DNA of 64,000 nucleotides, from contig OX638130.1 of NCBI GenBank assembly GCA_951804985.1, forward strand, positions 108,264,040-108,328,039. Reading direction: 5' to 3'. A model generated the notes under the pieces. It was not told the origin of the DNA, made no database searches, and saw only the letters and a list, made by a program, of their open reading frames with translations. The position numbers and the translations under genes are program-made. This stretch comes from Dryomyza anilis. Its lineage: Eukaryota > Arthropoda > Insecta > Diptera > Dryomyzidae. Shown here piece by piece: positions 21,490 to 33,116 of the stretch. Every line of letters starts with the position of its first letter. Position 1 is the stretch's first letter.

Positions 21490-22840
21490 ATTTACAAATT
21501 TAATTCAAAAAGATCAATTGAAATCCATTTGAATTTCAAAAGACATCAATTTATATTTAGAAAAACCTTTTAAAATTCAAAAGACTTCTATTGAAATTCA
21601 GAACTTTCAATTTGAAATCAATTAAAACTCAGAAAATCCATTTGAAATTCAAAAGACATCATTTAAAATTAAAAACTTCCATTTGATATTCAAAAGACAT
21701 TAGTTGATATTCAGAAATTGAATTTAAAATACAAAGAACAACAGTTGAAATTCAGAAATTCCTTTTGAAATTTAAACGGCATCAATTGATACTCAGAAAT
21801 TCAATTTGGAATTTAAAGGACATCAATTTAAATTAAGAAATTCCTTTTGAAATTCAAAAGTCTTCAATTGAAATTCAGAACTTTCCAGAATTTTGAAATT
21901 CCAAAGACATCAATTGAAATTTAAAAATCCTATTTGAAATTCAAAAGGTATCAATTGAAATTCAGAACATTCAATTTGAAATGAAAACACATCAATTGAA
22001 ATACAGAAATCCCATTGAAATTCAAAAGACATCAATTGAAATACAGAAAATTCATTTAAAATTCAAATGGCATCATTTAAAATTCAAAAAATTAATTTAA
22101 AATTCAAAAGGCATCAATTGATATTTAGAAATTCTTTTTGAATTCTAAAAACATCAATAGATATTCAGAAATCCTATTTGAAATACAGAAGACATCAATT
22201 GAAATTCGGAAATCAAATTGATATTCAGAAATTCCATTTGGAAAAGACATCATTTGATAATCAGAAATTCCATTTGAAATTCAAATGTCATCAATTAAAA
22301 TTCAGAAAATCCATTTGAAATTCTAAAGGCATCAATTGAAATTCGGAAATTCCATTTGTAATTCAAAAGACATAAATTGAAATTCAGTAAATGGATTTGA
22401 ACTTCAAAAGACATGAATTGAAATTCAGAACTTTCCAGAATTTTGAAATTCAATAAACATCAACTGATATTTAGAAATTTCATTTGAAATTCAAAAGACA
22501 TCAATTGAAATACAGAAATCCTACTGAAATTCAAAAGACATAAACTGATATTCAGAAATTTCATTTTTAATTCAAAAGACATCAATTGATATTCAGAAAT
22601 CCTATTTGAAATTCAGAAGACATCAATTGAAATTCGGAAATCACACTTGAAATTCAAAAGACATGAATTGAAATTCAGAACTTTCCAGAATTTCGAAATA
22701 CAGAAATCCTACTGAAATTCAAAAGACATAAACTGATATTCAGAAATTTCATTTTTAATTCAAAAGACATCAATTGATATTCAATTTTTTTTTAATTCTA
22801 AGGACATCAATTGAAATTCAGTAATTTACATTTGAAATTC
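21490..22840. repeat. Degenerate 41-bp minisatellite
   Basis: More than 30 units around CAAAAGACATCAATTGAAAT then TCAGAAATTCCATTTGAAAT. Unit length varies around 40-41 bp and copies are heavily diverged. A longer block (GAACTTTCCAGAATTTTGAA) recurs at about 21,880, 22,430 and 22,680, hinting at higher-order duplication. Inverted, more diverged units (TTGAATTTC..ATGTTTTCT) appear at 23,740-23,900. No stable reading frame. Confidence 0.92.
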
Positions 22841-22888
22841 ATAAAATATAAAATAAATATAAATTTCACATTGTTAAAATATTTTGAA

Positions 22889-23612
22889 ATATCTCAGTAT
22901 GCCATTCGTTTCGATATCGTTACGAGAAATCACACGATATCGGATCCGTTCTCGGAACAATATCGAGCGTCAAATAGGACCTACATGGTAGGTAGATATC
23001 GAAACGTTCTGTCGGAGTTTTCTCGATAGGAAAAATGTTTCAAAATCGGATCGATATCGAAGACAAAAAATTCTTAAAGTTCGAGATTGCTTTGAAAAAT
23101 ATTGCTATAAAGTTATATAACTTTTTGGTGAACATATATCATCACTATCATGCCAAAGGAGAGATGTGCAATTTTTGACATTTGCTTTTTTTTTTACATT
23201 TTTGAATGTAGTTTATCCTCAAGTATGCTGTTTTAAAATCGCGTGTCATTTTGTTCGATATTTCTAGCCACAAAAGACAAAACCAAAAAGCGAATTTGAA
23301 AAATTGAAAATCTTGTCATGCCAAAAGGGCGAATCTTTTCGTTTTTTCGCCATAACTTTTTATTGGTATAAGATAAAATAGTGATGTAAAGGCATTTATT
23401 GTTTGTTTTCAAGGCACCTATCGATCTACATCATTAATTAAAAATATTTTGCCAAATTATATCGATTTGATAAATGTTTAATTATCGTATCTTGTCAAAG
23501 TATTTGAATGTACGAACATTTTTAAAATTTGGATCGAGAAAGCAAGGAGATCGAACTTTTTTTTATCGAAGTTATTCGAGAAAACTACGAGGCATCGAAG
23601 GTCTCCGAGATA
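22889..23612 (+). repeat. Dispersed repeat DR3, copy A, with nested foldback
   Basis: Starts CAGTATGCCATTCGT, is dense in CGATATCG words, and ends CGAAGGTCTCCGAGATATGG. The sister copy at 24,953 shows the uninterrupted AAAAATATTGCGATATCGAT; here the foldback fragment at 23,107-23,455 separates its halves. Confidence 0.85.
23107..23455 (+). mobile_element. Foldback family FB1, partial copy nested in DR3
   Basis: From TATAAAGTTATATAACTTTT through TATCATGCCAAAGGAGAG and CATGCCAAAAGGGCGAATC to AAATATTTTGCCAAATT, matching the left half of the 27.3 and 30.5 kb elements. The right half is missing, so this copy cannot fold back on itself. Confidence 0.85.
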
Positions 23613-24950
23613 TGGGATGTTATTGACTGGGATGTTATTGATTTTTTTAGTATAGAATTTAAAATAGAAAAATTAAAAAGATATTTTGATTAAAAATTGA
23701 AATATTTAAATATCAATTGAAATTTTCTGAATTTTTTAAATAGGTTTAATGTTTTCTGAAAATCAACTGCAAAATTTAAATTATTGTAATTATATTATTC
23801 TGAATTCCAAATGGAATTTATGAATTACATTTTAAATGTATGAATTTCTTATGGAATTTTCGAATTTCAATTGATGTTTTCTAAATTACACTAAATGTTT
23901 TAAAATTAATTTTCGATCGAAATTCCAATAATTAACCAGAAAAATGGATTTCAGTTCTTTTTAATTATAAAACAGCAAACACAAATTACAAAAAAAAAAA
24001 ATCATATAATATTGCTCGGAAATTGAAAGAGGCACTTATTTTTTTTTAATTAATATCCATTATGAAACATTTTATCATAATTCAAATATTTGATAAATCG
24101 TTTGAATTCGTTTCACATAGCTTGAACCAATGGAATTCGGTTAAAATACAAAATTAATGTTTTGAAAATTTGTATTTTCGAATAGTAAATAAACAAATTC
24201 GATATATTTCAATTTAAATACAATTTCGAATTAAAGTTATCCTAAAGAAATATTATTTTTTTTTTAATATTTTATATTTCATTGAATTAGTCTGCAAATA
24301 TCTTGACAATTTTTATTTCATAATTACATATTCTGCGGAGAGCATCATTATATTTTTGTAATTCTGAGAAATAAACAGCTAAATAACGAAAATCACGTAA
24401 TGCGATGAATACTAATAAAAAATAATATACATTATTATTTGGTCATTAGTATAACCAGCATACCTTCAAGTTTAAATTATGCCGTTGTGAAAAACACGTT
24501 ACTCAAATTTGATATTTAAATATTTTAAAGACATTATTTAATGTCGCTCTTTAAATACTGGTTTGTTGAATTTGAATCTCTGAACCTGAGATAATTAGCT
24601 AAAATCTCTGAATTTTTTAATGATTTGCAATAAACTTATTAAGTAGTTAAATTGATTTTTTTTAATTATGCAAATAATCTAAAGAATAGTGTTTAGATAT
24701 TCAACTGAGTATGGTGAAGAGTATCGCAATAAAACAAAATATATTTTTGAGTTTACTTTCAATTTTTAATATTCTCAATGAACATCTAGAATTCCTGTTA
24801 GGTTTCGAAACAGGAAATGTGACTGAAATGTGTATGTGAAAAATAAAAAAAAAAACATATGAATTTTTGAATTGAATTTTGAATTAATTTCTGAATAAAA
24901 AAAATGATTTCAAGTCGCAAGATCGATTTGAATTCATTTGTTTAATAAAC
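23613..24950. other. AT-rich DNA with inverted traces of the 41-bp repeat
   Basis: 23,740-23,900 contains complement-oriented, strongly diverged minisatellite units. Beyond that I see no shared repeat, credible frame or RNA gene. Confidence 0.5.
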
Positions 24951-24952
24951 AA

Positions 24953-25300
24953 CCCAGTATGCCATTCGTATCGATATCGTTACGAGATCATTGCGAGTAG
25001 ATGGAGAAATCACACGATATCGGACCCGTTCTCGTAACGAGAAATGTATCGAAATCGGAACGATATCGAAGAAAAAAATTATCAAACTTCGAGATTGCTG
25101 CGAAAAATATTGCGATATCGATATGATAAATGTTTAAATATCGTATCTTGTCAAAGAATTTGAATGTACGAACATTTTTAAAAAATTGAATCGAGAAAGC
25201 AACGAGATCGAACTTTTTTATCGAAGTTATTCGAGAAAGCTTCTATGTATCGAAGGTCTCCGAGACATGGCAGACTGGGAAGCATGTATTAACTTTAAAT
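24953..25300 (+). repeat. DR3 copy B, uninterrupted
   Basis: CAGTATGCCATTCGTATCGA, GATATCGTTACGAGATC, AAAATATTGCGATATCGAT, ATCGTATCTTGTCAAAG and GAAGGTCTCCGAGACATGGC follow in the same order as in copy A. It gives the reference for both disrupted copies. Confidence 0.85.
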
Positions 25301-25922
25301 CGTGATCGTATTCAAATTTCAATGCATTCGCATTTGGTTTTTTTTTCCCTGTTCAAGAATTCGAATATAAATAAACGAGTTTCAATTAATTTCAAACCGT
25401 TAATGTTCTATAGAATGAAATTAATTCGATTAAATAGAAATTTGTATTTAAAATCGATCGAAATTCGATAAAAAGTGGGCACAAGACCAATCAAATTCAT
25501 CTTGTATATGGGTCATACCATATCAGAACGGTCAGTTCTTCAAGTTTTTTTCATTTATATTCTAGTTAAGATAGAAAACACAAAATATGCGTATTTGTAG
25601 AGATTTTGTTCAGCTTTAAAATGAAAATAAATATTAAATATAAATAATGTTATATACTGACCTCAGGCCAGTCTCAATTTTAATAATATATATGTCAACA
25701 TGTAGCATCAAAAGTGACCTTTCAAATACCATTTATCGCATCGTAGGAGCTTTCAATGTACAATTCTTTATTAAATTTCCCAACTTTCATTTTTAAAACT
25801 AGTTGGCCGTTCTGACTTTGAAAATCCCCATTTTTATACTTTTCAAATATTTGACTTTCGCTGAATTTGTATTTGGTTTTCTAGAATTAGGTTTATCAGT
25901 ACAAACTAAACGCATTTGAATC
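25301..25922. other. AT-rich DNA, nothing recognised
   Basis: No feature supported. GGGTCATACCATATCAGAA at 25,509 faintly resembles 18,800 (GAGTCATTCCATATCATAT). Confidence 0.4.
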
Positions 25923-26110
25923 GAATTCAATGCGTTAAAGTTCAATGAAACGAAATTAATTTGATTTTTGTTTCGAATATTTTAATTTCGATCCGAAGTA
26001 AATTTCAGAACATGCCGAATTCAATGCATTAAAATTCAATAAAACGAAGTTGATTTTATTTTTGTTTCGAATATTTTAATTTTGGTCCGAAGTAAATTTC
26101 AGAACATGCC
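25923..26110. repeat. 94-bp tandem duplication
   Basis: Two copies, each starting GAATTCAATGC and ending TTTCAGAACATGCC, differing at about eight positions. Confidence 0.9.
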
Positions 26111-26562
26111 CGATAAATAAAATAAACATATTTCGTTTATTCAGCAACCTATAACTAAAGTACGGGGAAATTATATTAATTTGTTTTAGTTTTGTCACTT
26201 TTATATGAAACAAATTGGCATTGATCTACACTAATAGAAAAGGGTTATAAAATTAAAATAAAAAAAGTATACAATTTGAATATTTTTCGGCGCATTTTTC
26301 ACTCTTAGTATTTTTTAAAAGTTTAAATACTTTTTTTTGATTAAAACTTGAAATTTACTTTTAATCGGCAACACCGTCTATAGAAGTTCTTTACTCTATT
26401 CTAATAATTTTTAAAATTCAAAATTTTTTGCTCGATGTAAGCATCGAATGATGGAGATTTAAACGTTTAAAGATGATTCGTTTGGAATTTACGATATGTT
26501 AAGAGATTAAAAAAATATCGGTAATTTGACTCAAAATTTATAACATTTTAAAAATACTTTCC
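26111..26562. other. AT-rich DNA, nothing recognised
   Basis: No shared repeat or credible frame. Confidence 0.4.
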
Positions 26563-26570
26563 AGCAGCTT

Positions 26571-26753
26571 TTTTTTTTTTTGAATATCTACTAAGATCCA
26601 CAGCACTCAGACAGACTATATCCATTGTACTGTGAAATCCCTACAATTTTGTGGTTAATATCACCATGAGCGCCCATGCCCAAGCCGGGATTCGAACCCG
26701 AAACCTTCAGAATGCAAGTCCAGCGCGTTACCTCTAGACTGCTGAGGCCGGCA
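26571..26753 (-). mobile_element. tRNA-derived SINE, family S2, full length with target duplication
   Basis: On the minus strand: tRNA-like head with A box (GCAGTCTAGAGGTAACGCG, complement of 26,724-26,742) and a consensus B box GGTTCGAATCC (complement within 26,688-26,699), a short body, and an A tail of about 12. The 8-bp duplication AGCAGCTT flanks it (26,563-26,570 and 26,754-26,761). The A tail and target duplication point to LINE-mediated insertion. It differs from family S1 in head, body and tail. A truncated copy is at 41,984. Confidence 0.93.
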
Positions 26754-26875
26754 AGCAGCTTAATCATATACGTATTGTTTTTTTTAATGGTTGTATTTTG
26801 ATTCTCCAATCGAATAACAGTTCAGAGATAGGTCTAACGGTCTGTAGGAGTTGTTAATTCATCTCTCACCTCTCA

Positions 26876-27330
26876 AACACACAAAAAAAATTTCCCCAAC
26901 AACCAGGATTCATCATATTGATGAATTCATTCATTGAATTAGATACATATTTTTAATTTTTTTTTATTTTCTAAATTTTTTTAACATCAAATTTCAAACA
27001 AAAATTACTCTCTATTTAAACATGTATGTATTTATAAATCTTATATGATTTATAATATTTAATTGCTAATTATGCGAAGACTCCAATTCATTATATTAAT
27101 GAACAAGTGTACATCATATTGATGAATCTTGTTTATCAAACCATATTTATTAAAGTTTTTTATTTATTAAAGTTGTTTGAAATTCGATGTTATAAAAAAT
27201 ATTGAAAGTAAAAAACATTGAAAAAAAAATCGATTTTTGTTCAATGAATGAAATCATCCATATAATGAATACTTTAAAGTTGTCGGTTGGTTTCATAAAA
27301 AGTTGTAGAAGTAGGACCGATTAATATAAA
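26876..27330. mobile_element. Probable MITE related to family M4
   Basis: CACACAAAAAAAATTTCC followed by TTCATCATATTGATGAATTC and ACATCATATTGATGAATC resembles the element at 51,969 (CATCATATTGAGGAATTCC). The right end is not defined. Confidence 0.45.
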
Positions 27331-27340
27331 TTCGCCGTTC

Positions 27341-28510
27341 GGTATAAAGTTAAATAACTTTTAGGAGAATATATATCGTCAATATCATGCCAAAGGGGTG
27401 AATGTGCAATTTTTGACATTTGCGTTTTTTTTTACATTTTTGAATGTAGTTTATCCTCAAGTATGCTGTGTCAAAATCGCGTGTCATTTTGTTCGATATT
27501 TCTAGCCACAAAAGACAAAACCAAAAAGGCGAATTTGAAAAATTGAAAATCTTGTCATGCCAAAAGGACGAATCTTTTCGTTTTTTCGCCATAACTTTTT
27601 ATTGGTATAAGATAAAATAGCGCTGTAAGGTATTTATTGTTTGTTTTCAAAGCACCTATCGATCTGCATCATTAACTAACATCATTAACATCATTAACGT
27701 TTTTTTGCTATAACTCTTTAATGCTACAAGATAAAATAGTGATGTAAAGGCATTTATTGTTCGTTTTTAAAGCACCCATCGATCTGTATTATTAATTATA
27801 AATATTTTGCCAAACACTAATTTGCCATTTGTTATTTGCAGAAAAAAATGTTTGACAAAATATTTATAATTAATAATACAGATCGATGGGTGCTTTAAAA
27901 ACGAACAATAAATGCCTTTACATCACTATTTTATCTTGTAGCATTAAAGAGTTATAGCAAAAAAACGAAAAGATTCGCCCTTTTGGCATGACAAGATTTT
28001 CAATTTTTCCAATTTCTTCGTTTTCTGTCCAAGATAAAGTAATGGCGTAAAGGTATTAATTGTTTGGTTTTCAAGCACCTATCGATTGGCATCATTATTT
28101 AAAAATATTTTTCCAAACATTTTTTCCTGCAAATAACAAATGGCAAATTAATGTTTGACAAAATATTTTTAGTTAATGATGCCAATAGATAGGTGCTTTA
28201 AAAGCAAACAATTAATGCCTCTACATTACTGTTTTATCTAGTGCGAATTAAAAGTTATAGCATAAAAAACAAAAATATTTGCGTTTTTATCAGGATATAG
28301 TCTCACAAAATCCGTATATATAATTCAGTAGATTGTCCAAATCTAAAGATATTTTATATACGTTACAATAATTGACGAATAAACCAAAGTAACAGAAAAA
28401 TTGAAAAAAAAATATAAATTTTGCTAATTTTTAAAGCACTTCAAACTTTAACATTTGATTTCCCAACATTTTTAAAAATGCTCATTCGCCCCTTTGGCAT
28501 GATATAGAAT
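27341..28510. mobile_element. Modular foldback element FB1, copy 1
   Basis: Four copies of the module ATGCCAAAAGGGCGAAT-like lie in order plus (27,386), plus (27,555), minus (27,975), minus (28,485), so the whole element reads as an inverted structure. Two internal palindromes occupy the interior (27,698-27,967 and about 28,020-28,260). The outer inverted ends are TCATGCCAAAGGGGYGAATG and about 30 bp long. No coding frame. The layout recalls FB/Galileo-type foldback transposons in being modular, but sequence homology to those is not claimed. Confidence 0.85.
27698..27967. repeat. Near-perfect palindrome, 118-bp arms
   Basis: Left arm 27,698-27,815 and right arm 27,850-27,967 are inverted copies with one visible mismatch (GCCAAAC against GTTTGAC), separated by a 34-bp spacer. 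Arms start CGTTTTTTTGCTATAAC and end TTTTGCCAAAC. Such arms would form a long hairpin in either strand or in RNA. Confidence 0.95.
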
Positions 28511-28984
28511 ATTTCTAGCATATAGTAATACTCTATAAAATTCTTTGCGTAAAATTTCTTTTTAGAATATCTTCAAATAAATAAATATAAAAAATTACCC
28601 ACTAGGTTCTGAAGTGTTAAAATATTTTTCAAAAAAGATCCACTTATATTTTTTTGAACACAAAAACAATCTCTGAAAATCTGTTATATTTTTGTTTTTT
28701 GGTGCCCGACTGTGTTATTTTATTAACTAATATTCAAAATTTGTTTAAGTTTTAAATTAATTTATTAAATTAGAGGTACAATATCAATATCAAAATATCA
28801 ATTAATATTTATATAAATTATACGATTCAGAATCGTGTAAATAATTATAATTATTTAAGTATTATTAAACTTTTCTAAATATCCAGTATTTCTTAATATG
28901 CTTATTTAAAATTGAAATTATTAAAATTAAAAATAAAATATATTTTTAACAACTTGATCAACTAACTTAATAAATTTTTAGGAC
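28511..28984. other. AT-rich DNA upstream of putative exon
   Basis: No repeat or promoter element I can defend. Composition changes abruptly to GC-richer at about 28,985. Confidence 0.4.
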
Positions 28985-29235
28985 TTGGTGCAAACATTTT
29001 GCACTTCAAACTAAATAAGCCGACTGTAGCTTGACGCCTTACGTCAGACACAGAAGCCGCACCATCGACCATCTCAACACCAATCAGCAACAAATAGCTG
29101 AGCAAAAAAAAAGTGACCACAAACTAAAACTTTGCAGCAAATTTGCACCGAGTTTAGTCGTCGTCATCGTCGCCGTCGTTCGAAAGCCTAAAACAATTTT
29201 ATAGAAAAAAATACAGCAGCAACAAAATGTTTCCG
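28985..29235 (+). other. Putative first exon: 5' untranslated leader plus start codon
   Basis: A GC-richer, non-repeated stretch between AT-rich repeats, containing TCGTCGTCATCGTCGCCGTC and CAGCAACAAA just before the ATG, typical of fly leaders. It ends at ATG-TTT-CCG followed at once by the consensus donor GTAAGTTT. The transcription start cannot be fixed: TTACGTCAGACAC near 29,040 is only a weak initiator match. Confidence 0.5.
29227..29235 (+). CDS. Putative first coding codons (Met-Phe-Pro), partial gene
   Basis: ATG-TTT-CCG in the context CAACAAAATG, which fits the Drosophila start-codon consensus (CAAA before ATG) closely. The exon ends after a whole codon (phase 0). I could not find the second coding exon: the next 34 kb show only repeats and weak open frames, so the gene either has a very long first intron or this is a chance match of start and donor. 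The gene cannot be identified from three codons. Confidence 0.42.
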
Positions 29236-29241
29236 GTAAGT
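29236..29241 (+). promoter_or_regulatory. Putative 5' splice site GTAAGT
   Basis: G|GTAAGTTT matches the metazoan donor consensus at every position from -1 to +6, nine bases after a good start codon and next to a composition change from GC-richer to AT-rich. Confidence 0.5.
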
Positions 29242-30097
29242 TTAAGTTTTTCTTATCTCTTTTTTAGTTTTTTTTTTTATTTGCAACAAACTTAAAGATT
29301 GTTTTTAGATTTGGGTTGAAGTAGAAAAAAAAGTAACTAATAGATACAAATTGATGTTTTTAAAATTTGCTATGCAACAGGTTTGGTTGCATTTAAGGAA
29401 TTTTATCAATTATTTGTTTTATTCAGAAAAATAAGTTTTATCTAGTTGCCATGCCAATCGTCTATGTTGCATGGTTAAAATAACGGGTGCATGAAGTGTA
29501 TCTCGTCGTTATGCACGCAGTGTAGAGTATCTTTAAGATACACAACGATTGCACTGCAGTCGGATGGATGGACGAATGGATGGCTGACTTGTTGTTCAGT
29601 TTTTTTTTTCTTATAATGTAGATTTTTCTATGTATTTTTTGTTGTTGTTTTTACTTGTTCATTGCAACACTTTCATTTTCTTTTGTTGCTTTTTAGCTGA
29701 TGGATGCTGCTTTGAAATGCATTGAGTGCGTTTCAATTGCCATGATTTTGCAAATTTTGTAAATAGTTTTTTCATTAATTATCATCAAAATTGTATAGAA
29801 TATGGTGGCTTGTATCCATTTCCGATTGAAATTGTATTTAAATTTCAATTCAATTAAATTTGTTGTTTTTTTTTTATAAAATTCAATTTTTCAGTACAAA
29901 ATAAACTTATTTCAAACGAATACAACCCGAGGCAACAGACAGCTTTAGCTACAAACTCCGGTTCCGGCTCCGTTTTTTTTTAAATATGTCGAGATAATGT
30001 TTCTGAACTGCCGCGAGCCTGCCAAAAATCCCAAAATGTCTGGGGAATCTATCAAAGTTGCATTAAATTTCAAGTTTTATATTTATGAAAATGATTG
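29242..30097. other. Unique DNA, putative beginning of first intron
   Basis: 29,455-29,600 is GC-richer, with GTATCTTTAAGATAC (perfect palindrome apart from the centre) and GGATGGATGGACGAATGGAT repeats; this may be a regulatory patch. The rest is AT-rich, without repeats known in the window. Confidence 0.35.
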
Positions 30098-30445
30098 CCA
30101 TGGACTTCCCATACATCAATTCTATATAATTCGCGATTGCTGATTTTCACTGCATACTCAGTTTTTTTTTTCTAATACGTAATGTTTTTAAGAAAATTGT
30201 CTCGTATTTTCGGACGATTTTCAGTCACTTTTTGGTATTAAAAAAATACAGTCGCTTACATAATTAGTTTTCCAAAATACTGTAAACGCAATTTTTCTTT
30301 CAATTGTCAAGACTAATTATAATTTACCGATAATTACTATTATTCCGATAGGTTTTTCAAATATTTGAATCTAAACACGAAAAATATTGATTTTTTAGAC
30401 TATTTTTGGACGATTTTTTTAGTATTGTGAATGTAATGTTAATCA
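30098..30445 (+). repeat. DR1 copy 2
   Basis: CCCATACATCAATTCTATAT, ACTGCATACTCAG, AATTTACCGATAATTACTAT and TTGTGAATGTAATGTTAATC, as in copy 1. Its 3' end is cut by the foldback element that follows. Confidence 0.85.
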
Positions 30446-30464
30446 AGAAAATTCTTTATGATCT

Positions 30465-31460
30465 TTATGTCAAAGGGGTGAATGTGCAATTTTCGACATT
30501 TGCGTTTTTTTTTTACATTTTTTAATGTAGTTTATCCTCAAGTATGCCATGCCAAAAGCGCTGTTGGATATTTCTAACCACAAAAGACAAAACCAAAAGG
30601 GCGAATTTGAAAAATTGAAAATCTTGTCATGCCAAAAGGGCGAATCTTTTCGTTTTTTCGTCATAACTTTTTATTGGTATTAGATAAAATAGTGGTGTAA
30701 AGGCATTTATTATTTGTTTTCAAAGCACCTATCTGCATCATTAATACAAAACATTAATTTGTCATTTGTTATTGGCAGGAAAAAATGTTGGCAGCATATT
30801 TATAATTATTGATGCAGATCCATAGATGCTTTGAAAACAAACAATAATTGCCTTTACATCACCATTTTATCTTATATCAATAAAAAGTTATGGCGAAAAA
30901 ACGAAAAGATTCGCCCTTTTGGCATGAAAAGATTTTTCAATTTTCCAATTTCTCCGTTTTTTGCTATAATTTTTTTATTGGTGCAAGATAAAATAGTGGT
31001 GTAAAGTTATTAATTGTTTGTTTTTAAAGCACCTATCGATTGGCATCATTATTTAAAAATATTTTGCCAAACATTATTTACTGCATATAACAAATGGCAA
31101 ATTAATGTTTGACAAAATATTTTTAATTAATGATGCCAATAGATAGGTGCTTTAAAAGCAAACAATTAACGCCTTTACATTACTATTTTATATTGTGCTG
31201 ATAAAAAGTTATTGCATAAAATACAAAAATATCTGCGTTTTGGTCAGGAGCCTCTCAAAATCCGTATTTATAATTCAGTAGGTTGTCCAAATCTAAACAT
31301 ATTTTATATACAATATAATAATTTACGAATAAACCAAAATAACAAAAAAAAATTGAAAAAATGTATAAATTTTGCTAATTTTTTAGCACTTCAAACTTTA
31401 AAATTTGATTTCCCAAAATTTTTAAAAATGCACATTCGCCACCTTTGGCATGACAGTGAC
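30465..31460. mobile_element. Modular foldback element FB1, copy 2
   Basis: The same four-module order as at 27.3 kb, with modules near 30,469, 30,630, 30,910 (inverted) and 31,435 (inverted), ending CACCTTTGGCATGACAGTGA. Inner palindromes are more diverged and the first one is shorter. It is in the same orientation as copy 1, 3.1 kb away. Open frames inside are artefacts. Confidence 0.85.
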
Positions 31461-33116
31461 GATATTGAACAGAAAATCAGAAAACGAATCCTAACATTTA
31501 TATTATGTTAAGATGTAGAATTGAAATATTCCGATTTTTTTTCTGAAACGCACTTTATCGTAAATAATTTAAATACATAATTAATTCAAGGATAAACATT
31601 TAAGTCGGTTTGTATTTGAATCATTTAAAAAACAGTTAAAGCGATTATTTATTTAAATTTTGTACAGTAACCTTAAGAATACGAAAAAAAAAACAAAAAT
31701 TACTAATTAATCACATGTATTTTAAACATGCTTATTAAAAAAAAAAAACACCAACTGCCTGTATTCTTCTTTTAACCAAGATTCATAGACAGTACGCAAA
31801 TTTTAGGCCATACCAAAATCGCTTGAATAGGCCCCTAAAGCTACAGTTAAATGCCCCCTAATAAGACCTTGTCGCATTGTTGCTCCCCACAAATACGTTC
31901 AACATAACGTTCAAAAATTATACTATAATAGAAATAGTATCTATAGCATTAATTAATGCGCTTCAATACTGCTTCATTTCAAGGGCTGCCGGTTTCATAA
32001 AAAACGCATTTTCCGTCTGCTACAAAATACAACTACTACTTATTGACTTTGACTTGACGGTAATTTTCCTTGAGTACCACCACACATACAAGTCGGCATT
32101 CATTAATAAAAATTGCTGCTTGATTGCACATATTGTATTAATGACTAAACACTATAAATATAGCATAATTAAATAAACTATAACATTATTCAATTATGCT
32201 CTGAACATTACATTAAAAAGCATTTTAATACAAATATTGCAAAAAGGTGTGAATAATAATTTAAATGCTATGACATGACTTTGCTTTCGCTCTAATTCAA
32301 ATGATTGCAATAAAAAATTATCATTTTTATTACAACATTTATCAATGCAATTAACTGAATTGTTTGTGCTATTACAGGGGCATTTTTTTGTTGTTGTTAG
32401 TTTGAGTTAGTTGAACGCATAGTCAGACTGAAAGGGAAATTGTTATGCGCTTCAAAATCGAAAGTATGAAGAGCAGATTTTTGTATTGATATTTTTTATG
32501 ATTTCAGCAGTTTTTATTCAATCGACAATATTATTTAAAAAAAGACAATTAATGAAAGTCTTATAATGGAGGCACTCCTTAGAAAATATAACAATAGGAT
32601 TTTTTAAAAGATTCAGTTTAAGTCTTCATCCAATCAATTGCTAAAAGTTGGGTTAAGGTTCAAATATATGAAGAAAACAAAAAAAAAACTATAAATAGAT
32701 GTAGTAATCAAGATTAGTTTGTAAATTGGCTTTTACAAAAGTTTTTGTATTGTATAACTGATGATATTTTATTATTACAACACGGTCATGTTTTCGATTC
32801 ATCTACTGTATGAATTATACATACTTTTGACAAATTATTCATAGAAACTATGCATACAAATATTAAATAGAATTTTCTATTTGTCTGTTTTCTGCCCGTT
32901 CTGCCAAAAAATTACACAAAAATTTAAACTTCTACACTTCCCAAAATATTCTATTTATCTGTGCGTTTGCCGGAAATATGCCCGAAATATTCCAGAAAAA
33001 TTGCAAAAATGTTGTCTGGGGAAAAGTCAAAAATTTTCAACAATTTTCATATTTTATATAGCAAAAATTTTAACAAAAATTTAATATTATTACAAACACT
33101 ACACAACAAAATTTTT
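31461..33116. other. AT-rich unique DNA, nothing recognised
   Basis: Frames of 99, 67 and 79 codons occur here, all with AT-driven composition and no motif. No repeat shared within the window. It may be ordinary intron. Confidence 0.5.

Noticed and set aside
26680..26753. tRNA gene on the minus strand
   Set aside because: It is the head of a SINE with A tail and target duplication.
31877..32176. 99-codon plus-strand frame
   Set aside because: AT-driven composition, no domain, no splice or promoter context.
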